In this document: piece by piece, positions 42,485 through 51,311 of the stretch
How positions within the stretch are numbered: the stretch's first letter is position 1
Layout: every line of letters starts with the position of its first letter
Origin: an uncultured Spirochaeta sp.
Lineage (GTDB): Bacteria; Spirochaetota; Spirochaetia; DSM-27196; Alkalispirochaetaceae
NCBI GenBank assembly: GCA_913030605.1
Contig: CAJWEZ010000001.1
Location: forward strand, 1 to 64,000
Length of the DNA stretch: 64,000 bases
Direction: 5' to 3'
Program-made: the position numbers and the translations under genes
Notes under the pieces: generated by a model
Database searches by the model: none
Told to the model about the DNA's origin: nothing
The model's input: only the letters and a program-made list of their open reading frames with translations

Positions 42485-42889
42485 CTACGGTTTCGGGGTC
42501 GTGACCACACACGCGACCACGACACCACCGATTCCCTGTTCGAACACGTGGTACAGCGCATTGCGAACCTCGTAGCCGATCGATGTGCCGTGGACCCCGG
42601 CCATGGCCAACCCGTGGGGAAAGACCCACAGGACGCCCACGACCGCGCCAAGCACCAGACCGCGAACGACCGTACGCTGTGGCCATCGACTTGTGACAAA
42701 CAGATACGTCATGATCGCCGCGAGTATCACGTAGGCCAGAAGACCGATCAGCAAACCCTCGTGATGCGCTGCGGCGTTCGGATGTACCAGCGGCAGAACC
42801 AGGTTGTGCCAGAATCCCGCGAGGATCCACATCGAGACCCCGGCGACGACGGTCGCGAGGATCCCGCGCCGTGCATTGAAAATGTTCAT
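42485..42889 (-). CDS. Four-helix membrane protein of unknown function
   Basis: A 134-residue hydrophobic protein with AGGAGG before its ATG. Four membrane helices are visible (ILATVVAGVSMWILAGFWHN, LLIGLLAYVILAAIMTYLF, GLVLGAVVGVLWVFP, VFEQGIGGVVVACVV), with histidines between helices 1 and 2 (HPNAAAHHEG). The pattern resembles small DUF1761-like membrane proteins, but I do not recognise the family with certainty. Single-gene unit between an ABC ATPase and an AraC regulator. Confidence 0.6.
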   Translation of the reverse strand: MNIFNARRGILATVVAGVSMWILAGFWHNLVLPLVHPNAAAHHEGLLIGLLAYVILAAIMTYLFVTSRWPQRTVVRGLVLGAVVGVLWVFPHGLAMAGVHGTSIGYEVRNALYHVFEQGIGGVVVACVVTTPKP

Positions 42890-42960
42890 ATCAAGTCCTC
42901 CTCGGAAACATGGTTTCCGAAGCCTACGCGATGGTACGTGGAGGTACTTGTATCGAGTTG

Positions 42961-43713
42961 CTAACGTTTCACCGACGAGGGGGACACCCCGAACGCCTTC
43001 CTGAACGCGTTGCTGAAGTGTGGCTGATCGGCGAAACCGCTCGAGAACGAGGCATCGGTGAAGCCGCTTCCGTGGTGAATGGCGCGCAGCGAGCGGACGA
43101 GTTTCTGGTGCAGAACGAAATCGCGAAACGTGCGACCTGTTTCCCGACGGAACAGATGGGACAGCCGGCTCGGAGACAATGACGATGCCTTCGCCGCGCT
43201 CGTCAGGCTCACGTCGGCGATGTCGGTGCGTTTCACGAAATCGATACAGCGCATGATTCGGCGATCGAGCACGACGAGGTCGAGATCACTCCCGATCAGT
43301 TCGGTCGCAAGATGCTGAAGAACCGCGTCCGCACACTCGCGACGCTGGACGGGATCCTTGCCGGCGAGTACCCATTCATCGATCTTCCGGGCGACTGGAG
43401 CACACCGTCGCCGTGCCACGGGGCTGATACCGGACCCATCGCGGACCCGCAGCATGCCGTTGTCCCGAAACGGGTCGAGGTGAACGAACGCGGTGAGTCC
43501 GTCGTCACCGGTGTGCACGGCGTACTGGATACCCGGCGGGACCAGTGCAGCGGCGCACGCGAGGCGGTTCCCCGAGGCGTCGATCACCGTGACGTCGGAT
43601 ACCAGGCCCAGCACGAAGGCGATGTACTGGTCCCGGTGATGGTCCGAACGAACGTGACTGGCGAGGACAAACCCGCCTTCGGTGGCGAAACCGATCCCGT
43701 GGTGAAATGTCAT
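42961..43713 (-). CDS. AraC-family transcriptional regulator
   Basis: A 250-residue regulator. The C-terminal ~100 residues carry two helix-turn-helix units (VSLTSAAKASSLSPSRLSHLFRRETG, then SFSSGFADQPHFSNAFRKAFGVSPS), the AraC/XylS DNA-binding domain. The N-terminal half is a cupin-like ligand domain (AALVPPGIQYAVHTGDDG). The ligand is unknown. It lies upstream of the four-helix membrane protein on the same strand and may control it. Confidence 0.82.
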   Translation of the reverse strand: MTFHHGIGFATEGGFVLASHVRSDHHRDQYIAFVLGLVSDVTVIDASGNRLACAAALVPPGIQYAVHTGDDGLTAFVHLDPFRDNGMLRVRDGSGISPVARRRCAPVARKIDEWVLAGKDPVQRRECADAVLQHLATELIGSDLDLVVLDRRIMRCIDFVKRTDIADVSLTSAAKASSLSPSRLSHLFRRETGRTFRDFVLHQKLVRSLRAIHHGSGFTDASFSSGFADQPHFSNAFRKAFGVSPSSVKR

Positions 43714-43752
43714 GTGAATCGCAGGTTCTCGCCGGGCATTGCGGCGGTATGA

Positions 43753-44250
43753 CTACCCACGTCGTATCACCTCATTCTGCCGTTCGACGAGATAGTCTTT
43801 GATGCTCTGCCTGTATGATCTGTAGATCAGAAACGGAATCAACCCCACAACGTTGACCCCGATGGCGATCTCGCGAAAGCGGACATACAGTCCGAGTGTA
43901 ACAGAGAGAGAAGGGAACTCCACGCCGCTCACCTGGTAGGTCACGACCATCGACAGAAGAAGGAGCGTTGCGGGAACGCGTACGGTTCGATTTTGAAAGA
44001 GGAGATACGCAACCCATATGCTCAGGGCAAACTGGACAACCGTTTTTGCGTAGAACGCATAGGTGCCGATGCTAAGCGGAACATCGGTCGCTTTCGTGAT
44101 AGACGTATGTGCACCGAGACTCCATATGAGCGCAGTGATCAGCGTTGCCGTTGCTGCGATGAGCACGACGATCGCAAACGTCGCCCTGCGTCGGCGAATA
44201 CGGTCCTGCAGGTGCTCAATTCGAACCGACGAAAAACCGTTCTCTCTCAC
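43753..44250 (-). CDS. Four-helix membrane protein of unknown function
   Basis: A 165-residue protein starting with a GTG at 44250 that overlaps the upstream GNAT stop by GTGA; the longer track ORF is a wrong start. A basic N-terminal helix (IEHLQDRIRRRRATFA) precedes four membrane helices (FAIVVLIAATATLITALIW, FYAKTVVQFALSIWVAYLLF, VPATLLLLSMVVTYQVS, IGVNVVGLIPFLIYRSY). It ends in a charged cytosolic tail. No family is recognised. Coupled translation with the acetyltransferase suggests a shared operon. Confidence 0.6.
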   Translation of the reverse strand: MRENGFSSVRIEHLQDRIRRRRATFAIVVLIAATATLITALIWSLGAHTSITKATDVPLSIGTYAFYAKTVVQFALSIWVAYLLFQNRTVRVPATLLLLSMVVTYQVSGVEFPSLSVTLGLYVRFREIAIGVNVVGLIPFLIYRSYRQSIKDYLVERQNEVIRRG

Positions 44251-45053
44251 GTCGTTTGCTCCGCCCTGCCGGCTCTCAACTCGTAGCACCAGTACACGCG
44301 CTCCGGGACGAACCCGAGCCTGCGGGCGAGGGTGGCTGAGGCCGGGGTCATGGCATCCCAGTGGCACTGCAGCGATCGGCGGGAACACTCCGCCAGCATA
44401 CGCGTTGCCAGTTCCGTTGCCACACCGCGTCGTCGGAAGCCCTCACGGGTGTCGATCTGGATTTCGATGCCGTCCCTGTAGATCGCAAAACAGCCCACGG
44501 CACCAATGATCCGGCCGTTGTGGCGGGCAACGAAGCCGAACGCCTTCGGATAGCCCGCACCCACGGAGCGCGTGTTTGCGACCACATCCGCGGACCAGGT
44601 TTCGCTCAGAAGCTCTTCGGCGGCACTGTGGTTGATCGCGGAGATTTCGAGGGGACTCCCATCTATCGTCGGTGTCCGGGCGCCGGAGGTGCCGGCGGCG
44701 CGGGTGCCTGGACCCTCGACGGCGCCCGGTCGCATCGGCCGGAACGCCTCTCTCCTGAACGCCACAAACCGATCGGGCGTTGCGTCCGGGATCCCGGCAA
44801 CCCAGCCCGCGGGCGGTTCGACGAGGTGCGCTTCTGCGATCCTCCCAACGACGTCGTACACCTCCGGGTCGAAGGTCCCCGACAGCTCCACAAAGTCCCC
44901 GACGATCACCGCTGCACCGGACCGTCCCGCAACGGCCTCACCATGGACGCCGTCCGTGTACGCCCGGGCGATCTGGTGTACCGGGCGCTGGAATCCGAGG
45001 TCGGAGATGGTGGCGAGATAGTCATCTCTCCGGGACGGTGGGAACACGGTCAT
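44247..45053 (-). CDS. GNAT-family acetyltransferase
   Basis: A 268-residue protein of the GNAT_acetyltran type. The C-terminal third has the CoA-binding core IEIQIDTREGFRRRGVATELATRM (R-x-x-G-V/A) followed by CHWDAMTPASATLARRLGF. The N-terminal ~150 residues are a variable lobe (VIVGDFVELSGTFDPEVYD) that selects the acceptor. Acceptor unknown. Its stop overlaps the downstream membrane protein start. Confidence 0.78.
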   Translation of the reverse strand: MTVFPPSRRDDYLATISDLGFQRPVHQIARAYTDGVHGEAVAGRSGAAVIVGDFVELSGTFDPEVYDVVGRIAEAHLVEPPAGWVAGIPDATPDRFVAFRREAFRPMRPGAVEGPGTRAAGTSGARTPTIDGSPLEISAINHSAAEELLSETWSADVVANTRSVGAGYPKAFGFVARHNGRIIGAVGCFAIYRDGIEIQIDTREGFRRRGVATELATRMLAECSRRSLQCHWDAMTPASATLARRLGFVPERVYWCYELRAGRAEQTT

Positions 45054-45349
45054 TCCAGAAACCTACCACGAACCGATGGCTTCGGGGAGCGGTCCGGGAG
45101 TCAGTGCCGTGTCTCACGGATATCGCCGGCGGGGGTAAAGACAGGCACCGTTCGCCGCGTTCTCGGTCTGTCGGAGTCTTTCGAAACGAACGTTTCCGGC
45201 GACGACGCTCCGGGTTTTTCACGGTGGATCTCTCGAGGAGAGTATGGGACTTGTTGTGCATCCATTCGCCGAGGCTGGAGCCGCGTCATACGTCCACCGC
45301 GGCGGCGGGCTTCACCCGGATGTGAACCTGAGTTACACTCCGAAATCGA
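45054..45349. other. Intergenic region, no gene seen
   Basis: About 300 bases between divergent genes. Several short ORFs exist in all frames but none has a ribosome site or family resemblance. No clear promoter pair or RNA gene was recognised. Confidence 0.4.
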
Positions 45350-45733
45350 ATGAACCGTCTGCATTACGATGTCCGTCTATCGCAGGACCGGTCGTACATC
45401 ATCGTCCAACTCGAGGGCCATGTCGACCACGAGAATGCGAAGCGCTTTCTGCGCGACGCGTTCGAGATGGTGGCTGAGACGGGTATCGACCGCGTCCTGC
45501 TCGACTCCAGGAAGGCGCGGAATGCGGACTCGGTTCAGGACACCATTCGCTTTGTCCGGCCGAGTCGGGAACTGGAAAACCCCGACCTGAAACGGGTAGT
45601 CCGGGTGCTCCTCGTGGATGAGCATGACCGGAGCCATGACTTTGTCACCCGGGCGCTGCGACTCAAGGGCCACAACATCGTGGTCTCCCGCGACGAGGCT
45701 CACGCGATCGAGATGCTCCACAACGCGCCGTGA
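45350..45733 (+). CDS. STAS/SpoIIAA-like small protein
   Basis: A 127-residue protein with alternating strands and helices. VQLEGHVDHENAKRFL, followed by a helix and GIDRVLLDSRKAR, resembles SpoIIAA-like (STAS-type) domains found in lipid-binding or anti-sigma-antagonist proteins. The C-terminal VVRVLLVDEHDRSHDFVTRA continues the fold. No phosphorylatable Ser can be assigned with confidence. It is a single gene next to the mobile zone. Confidence 0.55.
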   Translation: MNRLHYDVRLSQDRSYIIVQLEGHVDHENAKRFLRDAFEMVAETGIDRVLLDSRKARNADSVQDTIRFVRPSRELENPDLKRVVRVLLVDEHDRSHDFVTRALRLKGHNIVVSRDEAHAIEMLHNAP

Positions 45734-45867
45734 CGCCGTTCTGTGGCGGCCCGCGCCACGCCTGCGACAACTCGACCGGATGAGAACGTTTCTCACGTGT
45801 ACAACTGACGCAACTCCGCCTATTATGGATAATCGAGAATCGATACACCATAATCAGGACGGACCAA

Positions 45868-46038
45868 ATGGCGACAAAGAGAAACGTGCTTGCAAGTAAA
45901 AAAGTCACACGCGTCTTTGTTGTAACGGTCGCATCGCTCGCTGTGTGGGGTGCGCTCAGCTTTCGCGTCTACCAGCGACAACCGGGATGGGAGCACCTCG
46001 CGTTCGGCATGATGGTAATGTCCTACAGAGTGGTGTAA
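45868..46038 (+). pseudogene. Small membrane-protein gene cut by IS insertion
   Basis: An ORF of 56 codons too short for the track: MATKRNVLASKKVTRVF, one membrane helix (FVVTVASLAVWGALSF), then YQRQPGWEHLAFGMMVM. Its last codons and stop (AGAGTGGTGTAA) lie in the left inverted repeat of the IS256-family element, so the native 3' end has been displaced. The remainder was not found with certainty to the right of the element. Function unknown. Confidence 0.5.
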
Positions 46039-47363
46039 TTCCGAGCGGAGGTTGAAGCAAGCCACCGCCGTCTCCGGTAAGCTGTGGTCACCACAACAAC
46101 ACAGCGAAGGAGACTGACACGGTGGCAGAAGACAGGATCGCATTGTTGGAGCTCGTTGAAAAGTACGCGGACGCGGATCTGTTCAGAGAGCTCGGGCAGT
46201 ACGCGTTACAGCGACTGATGGAGATGGAGGCTGAGCAGATCGTGGGCGCCGGTCATCACGAGCGGAGCGAGGAACGAACGACTCATCGCAACGGATATCG
46301 CGACCGACGTCTTGAGACGCGCCTTGGGACGATGAACCTGAAGATCCCGAAGCTGCGCAGCGGCACGTACTTCCCGTCGTTCCTCGAGCCTCGCAAGATG
46401 AGCGAGCAGGCGCTCGTGGCGGTGGTACAGGAAGCGTACGTGAAGGGCGTGAGCACGAGGAAGGTCGACGACCTTGTCCAAGCGCTCGGGATGAGCGGAA
46501 TCTCCAAGAGCCAGGTCTCGAAGCTATGCAGCGAGCTCGACGAGCGCGTGCAGAACTTTCTGAAGCGAGAACTCATCGGGCAGTGGCCCTACGTGTGGCT
46601 CGACGCGACGTACCTGAAGTCGCGTGAGAACGGTCACGTGGTCACCAGAGCACTCGTCGTGGCCGTAGGGGTCAACCAGGAGGGCCGTAGAGAGGTTCTG
46701 GGTCTCGCCTGTGGGCTAGCGGGACCGAGGCGTTCTGGACCGAGTTCCTGCGCAGCCTCGCGGCTCGAGGGCTCGCCGGCGTGCGCCTGGTTATCTCTGA
46801 CGCCCATCAGGGCCTGAAGAACGCGGCTGCGAAGGTCCTGGGAGCAACCTGGCAACGGTGTCGGGTCCACTTCATGAGGAACGCGCTGGCCTACGTGCCG
46901 AAGTCGCAGAACCAGATGGTCGCCGCGGTGATTCGCACCGCGTTCGTCCAGCCAACTCGTGAGGAGGCGGTAGCGCAGTGGCGAGAGACCGCCGACCGGC
47001 TGCGAGAGCGATTCGAGAAGCTCGGCGCCCTCATGGACGAGGCTGAAGCTGACGTGTTGGCGTTCATGGGGTTCCCGAAGGACCATTGGAAGAAGATCGC
47101 GAGCACCAACCCGCTCGAGCGCGTGAACAAGGAAATCAAGCGCCGTTCGAACGTGGTCGGCATCTTCCCGAACGACGCCGCGATCATGAGGCTCGTCGGA
47201 GCACTGATCGTTGAGCAGAACGAGGAATGGCACCTAACACGTCGTTACATGAGTAATGAGAGTCTGGCGAAGGTCATCAAGCCAGATCCCGAGAACAAGC
47301 TCTTGGAGGCAAGAGGAGAGGTGGCGTAACCACAGAAACCCGGAGACCGGAAATTACACCACT
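46029..47363 (+). mobile_element. IS256-family (Mutator-type) insertion sequence
   Basis: About 1.33 kb bounded by inverted repeats: AGTGGTGTAATT at 46029-46040, and its complement AATTACACCACT at 47352-47363. It encloses a Mutator-type transposase. No convincing 8-bp target duplication is visible (TCCTACAG left, TGACTGGA right), which suggests an old insertion or later rearrangement. Confidence 0.8.
46122..47329 (+). pseudogene. IS256-family transposase, frameshifted
   Basis: Two overlapping ORFs (46122..46817 and 46781..47329) together give a full ~400-residue IS256/Mutator transposase. The first part has the N-terminal AEQIVGAGHHERSEERTTHRNGYRDR-type region (THRNGYRDRRLETRLGTMNL) and the first catalytic Asp in YVWLDATYLKSRENG. 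The second has the second Asp in VRLVISDAHQGLKNA, WQRCRVHFMRNAL, and the Glu region NPLERVNKEIKRR. The frame shifts by -1 near 46715, around TGTGGGCTAGCGGG, where the family needs a single reading frame. Either a one-base deletion or a sequence error; no classic slippery heptamer is present. Confidence 0.85.
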
Positions 47364-47526
47364 TGACTGGACGCTACCGGAACTCCAAACAGTCGGCTGG
47401 AACGACTTGTTAGACCGAGTACGAATCTGACCACGGCTCAACCATCCGATTCGAGATTGGAGAATCCGTATCTGCACGGCCTGCTTGAGTTGGAATGCTG
47501 TCCGCAGATCTCGGTGAGGCCCCCGT

Positions 47527-47802
47527 TTACTCGTAGTGGGTCCACATTCGAAGAACTTTTATTGTCTTTTCCTCTTCGATCACCTGGTAAACAAGGCGAT
47601 GCTGGATGTCTATTCGGCGAGAGATGGCGCCGGAGAGATTTCCGACTAACTTCTCGAAACGAGGCGGGGACTGATAGGGGTCGTGCGCGATGATATCGAG
47701 GAGCTCTTGAGCTTTCCCCTTGAGGCCGGCGACTGACAGTTTCTTCGCGTCCTTTTGGGCTTGCTTTGCAAAGACGAGCTTGTAATCCTGCCTACCACTC
47801 AA
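47527..47802 (-). CDS. Toxin of a type II system, Txe/YoeB family
   Basis: A 91-residue protein of RelE-superfamily fold with the YoeB/Txe features: FAKQAQKDAKKL at the N terminus, PRFEKLVGNLSGAISRRIDIQHRLVYQV in the core and the terminal catalytic-type motif VLRMWTHYE, whose last residues include the essential His and Tyr. YoeB toxins cleave mRNA on the ribosome. The gene starts with TTG inside the end of the antitoxin gene (11-base overlap). Confidence 0.9.
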   Translation of the reverse strand: MSGRQDYKLVFAKQAQKDAKKLSVAGLKGKAQELLDIIAHDPYQSPPRFEKLVGNLSGAISRRIDIQHRLVYQVIEEEKTIKVLRMWTHYE

Positions 47803-48034
47803 GTGAGTCGTCCATTTCGGAGGAGGGGGTGTTCATCCCATCGCGAATAGACTCAGTCATGCCGGGTACGGAGTTGAGAAACAAGGTTTCCTCGATCGCT
47901 CGCCAGTCAGCCTCGGAGACGAGCACAGCTGACGCCTTCTTCCCTGTAATGAGCAGAGGCTCATGATCCTCGTTTACTTGCTCAATCAGTCGAAACAGGT
48001 TTTGCCGAGCTTTTGTGACATTCGTGGCACTCAT
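47792..48034 (-). CDS. Antitoxin of a type II system, Phd/YefM family
   Basis: An 80-residue protein from the ATG at 48034, with GGAGGGGG upstream. The N-terminal DNA-binding region reads MSATNVTKARQNLFRLIEQV, then HEPLLITGKKASAVLVSEADW, the YefM/Phd signature. The acidic C-terminal tail (MDDSLEW) wraps the toxin. It neutralises the YoeB-type toxin and autorepresses the operon. Confidence 0.9.
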   Translation of the reverse strand: MSATNVTKARQNLFRLIEQVNEDHEPLLITGKKASAVLVSEADWRAIEETLFLNSVPGMTESIRDGMNTPSSEMDDSLEW

Positions 48035-48322
48035 CTGCCCCCTCCATGTACGGAATAATGTACGTCGACTATGCTGAGCAATGCAAGCATTTGAGACACA
48101 CCGTTCCGGGACAAAGCCGGCCGGGAGAATGAGTCCGGAAACCAAGTCATGATGCGCGGCATGATACGGGACCAAGGGGAGATGTTCCGTCGTACTGAGG
48201 ATGGTATCGTCGGAATCCTGACTATCTCCATTGATGTCAGTCATAGATCATCGACGTTCGGACGCCCATTGAAACACTATTGCCCTTGAACGTCTCTACC
48301 TTTCCAGTAGCGTTGGGTCCGC

Positions 48323-49081
48323 TCATAAAGTCTGCGCGTTCCCTGTTAAGAACGGGTCAACCTCGGAGAAAAACTCGGTGGGACTCGTCCATATCACGGG
48401 ATGGTCTCCAACCGAAAAAACCTTCACATCGCACCGGCGAATATCTCTCTCCAGTTGTGCGGCGGTTTCCTCGACGTTGGGCAAAAAGCTATCATGCGCG
48501 GAAAATGTAAGAAGAACGGGACACACGATCTCTTTGGGCGACCCGCTCAAACAGGCACCACCGTTCCGCACAACACTCCTGATCATCTCGGTGTCTTTGT
48601 CGACAACGTTTTGCCAATCGTCTCCATGCATCATTTTCCAGAAGGTTCGTTGCTGGTCAGAGACCTGCGCTCGCTCTTTCAAAACGTTGTGATTGAACAT
48701 CTCGTCTGTAAACCGCAACGAAAAACTGTCCGCAACGACGCGAGCGATACGTTCTGGGTAATTGATGGCAGCTGCAATGGCAACAATTGCACCGCCACTC
48801 ACTCCCAGGAGAGCCGCTTCGTTATAGCCCAAATGGTCCATCAAAGCGACGACTTGATGGCTTCCCTGTTCCCACCAGTCGGCCGGCCATTTGTCCAGAC
48901 GATCTGATTTACCCGTTCCCAAAAAATCGATCGACACCGAAAAAAACTGTTTGGAATACCTGTCGATTTCGTTTTGGTGGGCGACCGACGTTGCCGTGTT
49001 TCCGGGAAGAATGATCAGAAGCGGTCCTCTCCCACCAGTCAAGTAGAATACGTTTTCGCCTTGAAACTCGAAATACGGCAC
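48323..49081 (-). CDS. Alpha/beta-fold hydrolase
   Basis: A 252-residue enzyme starting at a GTG with AAGGAGG upstream. The catalytic triad is readable: nucleophile Ser in LLGVSGGAIVAIA near residue 95, Asp in FSAHDSFLPN near 205 and His in VGDHPVIW near 230. The oxyanion region is ILPGNTATSV, and FDFLGTGKSD-like IDFLGTGKSDR follows. It may act on esters, lactones or peptides. Single gene between the toxin-antitoxin pair and a decayed transposon. Confidence 0.83.
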   Translation of the reverse strand: MPYFEFQGENVFYLTGGRGPLLIILPGNTATSVAHQNEIDRYSKQFFSVSIDFLGTGKSDRLDKWPADWWEQGSHQVVALMDHLGYNEAALLGVSGGAIVAIAAAINYPERIARVVADSFSLRFTDEMFNHNVLKERAQVSDQQRTFWKMMHGDDWQNVVDKDTEMIRSVVRNGGACLSGSPKEIVCPVLLTFSAHDSFLPNVEETAAQLERDIRRCDVKVFSVGDHPVIWTSPTEFFSEVDPFLTGNAQTL

Positions 49082-49398
49082 GATGTCCTCCTTGTTCGAA
49101 TCGTTCCTCGACCGAATTGCGAGCAGCCGGTGGTTATTTCGGCTCCCTTGAGTTCAGCAATACACTCTACGATACTTCTCTCCGATGAGGTATGGGAGAT
49201 CCGGAGACCTCGGACAGATGCATCGCGACCGCATCACCTGCGCCCTCGCAGGAGCGCAGCGACGAGAATGCGTCTGGTGAATGCGCGATGTTATGTGGCG
49301 CGCGGTGACCTCGCCCCCTATCTGAGGCAGGAAGCTCGTTACGCCCGTATGTGTTTATGTGAGCACGGTAATCTCTGTCGCTGACCACGGTAAGGAAT
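49082..49398. other. Intergenic region, no gene seen
   Basis: About 317 bases left of the IS91-like ruin with only short overlapping ORFs, none with a family resemblance. It is probably decayed mobile-element flank. Confidence 0.35.
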
Positions 49399-50020
49399 CA
49401 GTACGTTCCCCGCGGCCGCAACGAGCTCCATACCATATTCGAGCGGCACTTCGGCGACTTCTGCGCCCAGTACGATGAGAAGTACGCCGCCACTTACGGT
49501 CATTCTTTCGCCACGATCGACGCTTGTTCGCAGAGGTGTCTCGCCTAATCTGCGGCATCCTCCGTGATTTCTACCAAGAGGCCGCGGGCAGACCGCTACT
49601 CGTCGGCATGGTCATCGCGCATCAGAGCTTCGGAGACCAACAGCGTACGCATACTCGACGAGTCCTCCCGGGACAGCCTGGCGGAGTACATAACACGGCC
49701 GCCGATCTCGCTGAAAAAGATCCGCTACGAGCCGTTCAAAGGGAAGGTCCTATTCCACACCAAGTACTCGGAGTATTTCAAGCAGAACGCCCACCTGTTC
49801 GATGCCTTAGACTTTTTGGCCGAGTTAACGCAACACTTCCCACCGAAGGGACTCCAGCACATCCGGCGCTACGGGCTCTATGCTTCACGTACGAAAGGGC
49901 GCTGGCAGGAGATGCCCTGGGTTGTGGAGCGTGCGCCGGAGGGATGGAAGATCGCCCATCAAAACAGCTCCGGCAGTGACGACGTGGGTTACCACTCGCC
50001 GTCAGATGGAGATGAATTCG
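49399..50020 (+). pseudogene. IS91-like (Y2/REP-type) transposase remnant
   Basis: Three collinear pieces in different frames resemble one transposase. Piece 1 (49399-49500): YVPRGRNELHTIFERHFGDF and YDEKYAATYG, the N-terminal zinc-binding region. Piece 2 (about 49524-49650): EVSRLICGILRDFYQEAAGR and VIAHQSFGDQQ. Piece 3 (about 49660-49960): EYITRPPISLKKIRY, FDALDFLAELTQHFPPKG and RRYGLYASRTKGRW, the C-terminal core. Large internal deletions removed the catalytic HUH region, so it is non-functional. Confidence 0.65.
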
Positions 50021-50115
50021 CCCCATCGGTTGGTCTATGCCCTCAAATGACGCCAGAAGGTGCCGTCAGCATCCCGCGCCCCACGATTCTCGTCGTGATT
50101 TCGTCGAATCTTCTG

Positions 50116-50292
50116 CTACCCGGCTGTTTCGCGGGTGCACCCCGAGATAGGGTTTACTATCACTAATACCGCTGCGTCGGCGTCCAACTTCTTGGCGAAG
50201 CGACACGCCTCCAGCCCAAGTTCCAGAGACTCCGCTTGGATATCGGTCGGGGATAGCTGCAGCATCGCGATTGAAATCGTATCGGCGTTCAT
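50116..50292 (-). pseudogene. N-terminal stump of a nitrilase-family (C-N hydrolase) gene
   Basis: An ORF of 58 codons too short for the track, starting with an ATG that overlaps the SDR stop (TGATG). Its first 45 residues (ISIAMLQLSPTDIQAESLEL, then GLEACRFAKKLDADAAVL) match the N terminus of carbon-nitrogen hydrolases. The catalytic Glu, Lys and Cys regions are missing because the sequence runs into the IS91-like ruin. Probably truncated by a transposon-mediated deletion. Confidence 0.6.
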
Positions 50293-51116
50293 CACTCCAT
50301 TACAAAAATACCACCGTGGTTTGCCGCCATGACCCTACTGATGATCTTCCCCGCCTGGATAGGCATGACCCTATACAGGATGTCCATGACAACGCTATCG
50401 GTCCCTACGAGTATTTTCGCTTTGTTTCGGGCGATTCCTTTGAGGATCACAGACGCCGCTTTTTCCGGGGAGGTGACTTTGATACCGGCGGATTTCTTCT
50501 CGCTCTCGGTACTGTTCGTCGTTTCTAACCCCGAGTTTTTCTTGATATCTGTTTCTATACCCCCAGGGAGGATGAGCGACACGTTTACGGTGGTTTTACT
50601 CAATTCCATTCTCAGACCTTCGGTGGCGATTTTCACGGCGGCCTTCGACGCTCCGTAAATCGCCTGTCCTGGTACGGGAAGAAACCCGCCCATACTGGAG
50701 ACATTGCCGATAAACGCCTCGGGCCGTTCCGCGAGAAGGGGAGCAAAGGCTCTCGTCATGTACATCGTTCCGTAAAAATTGATGTTCATTAGACGTTCGA
50801 TGCTATCTTCTTTGAGTTTAAGAATGGTGACGAAATCCTGAATGATTCCTGCATTGTTGATCAGACCGTCGACCCGCCCATGAGTCTGTTTCACCTCATG
50901 TGCCAACTGCAAGACACCGGAGCTGTCGGTAATATCGATCTGATGGATCGACAAACGCTCCGGGCGATCTACTTGTGCCTTTGTCCGATCCAGCGCTTCG
51001 GGATTGACGTCTACAGCGGCGACAAATGCGCCCTTTTCCAACAATTGAAGCACCAACTGCTGTCCAACACCGCCGCCGGCTCCGGTTACAACAACGACCT
51101 TATCTTCGTATCTCAT
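50292..51116 (-). CDS. Short-chain dehydrogenase/reductase
   Basis: A 274-residue SDR from the ATG at 51116, with GGAGAG upstream; the 393-residue track ORF extends into the promoter of the divergent gene. The nucleotide-binding motif is VVVTGAGGGVGQQLVLQL, NNAG appears in LINNAGIIQDF, and the catalytic Ser and Tyr-x3-Lys in NVSSMGG and YGASKAAVK. The C-terminal helix (VMDILYRVMPIQAGKII) resembles membrane-associated SDRs acting on lipophilic alcohols. It is transcribed away from an AraC regulator and was once coupled to a nitrilase gene. Confidence 0.9.
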   Translation of the reverse strand: MRYEDKVVVVTGAGGGVGQQLVLQLLEKGAFVAAVDVNPEALDRTKAQVDRPERLSIHQIDITDSSGVLQLAHEVKQTHGRVDGLINNAGIIQDFVTILKLKEDSIERLMNINFYGTMYMTRAFAPLLAERPEAFIGNVSSMGGFLPVPGQAIYGASKAAVKIATEGLRMELSKTTVNVSLILPGGIETDIKKNSGLETTNSTESEKKSAGIKVTSPEKAASVILKGIARNKAKILVGTDSVVMDILYRVMPIQAGKIISRVMAANHGGIFVME

Positions 51117-51311
51117 ATAACGCTTCTCTCCCATCTGTTTGGTTGTTTCTCGTTCTTGCGCAGAAAATACCAACCTCTCGATGGCAAATAGAAGTTCCCT
51201 TGAACCCCGAAATTGTCCTATTGCACGCTTTTTGAGCCTCAGAAGCCATCTATGCGGCCGTACGTTGGACAATTTGAGAACTATCGGGCAACATCGTCCA
51301 AGGAGGATCTC

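Noticed and set aside
51231-51240. TTGAGCC as the 5' acceptor partner of the tRNA-like fragment at 54.5 kb
   Set aside because: The surrounding sequence has no D-arm or anticodon arm; the 7-base match is chance.
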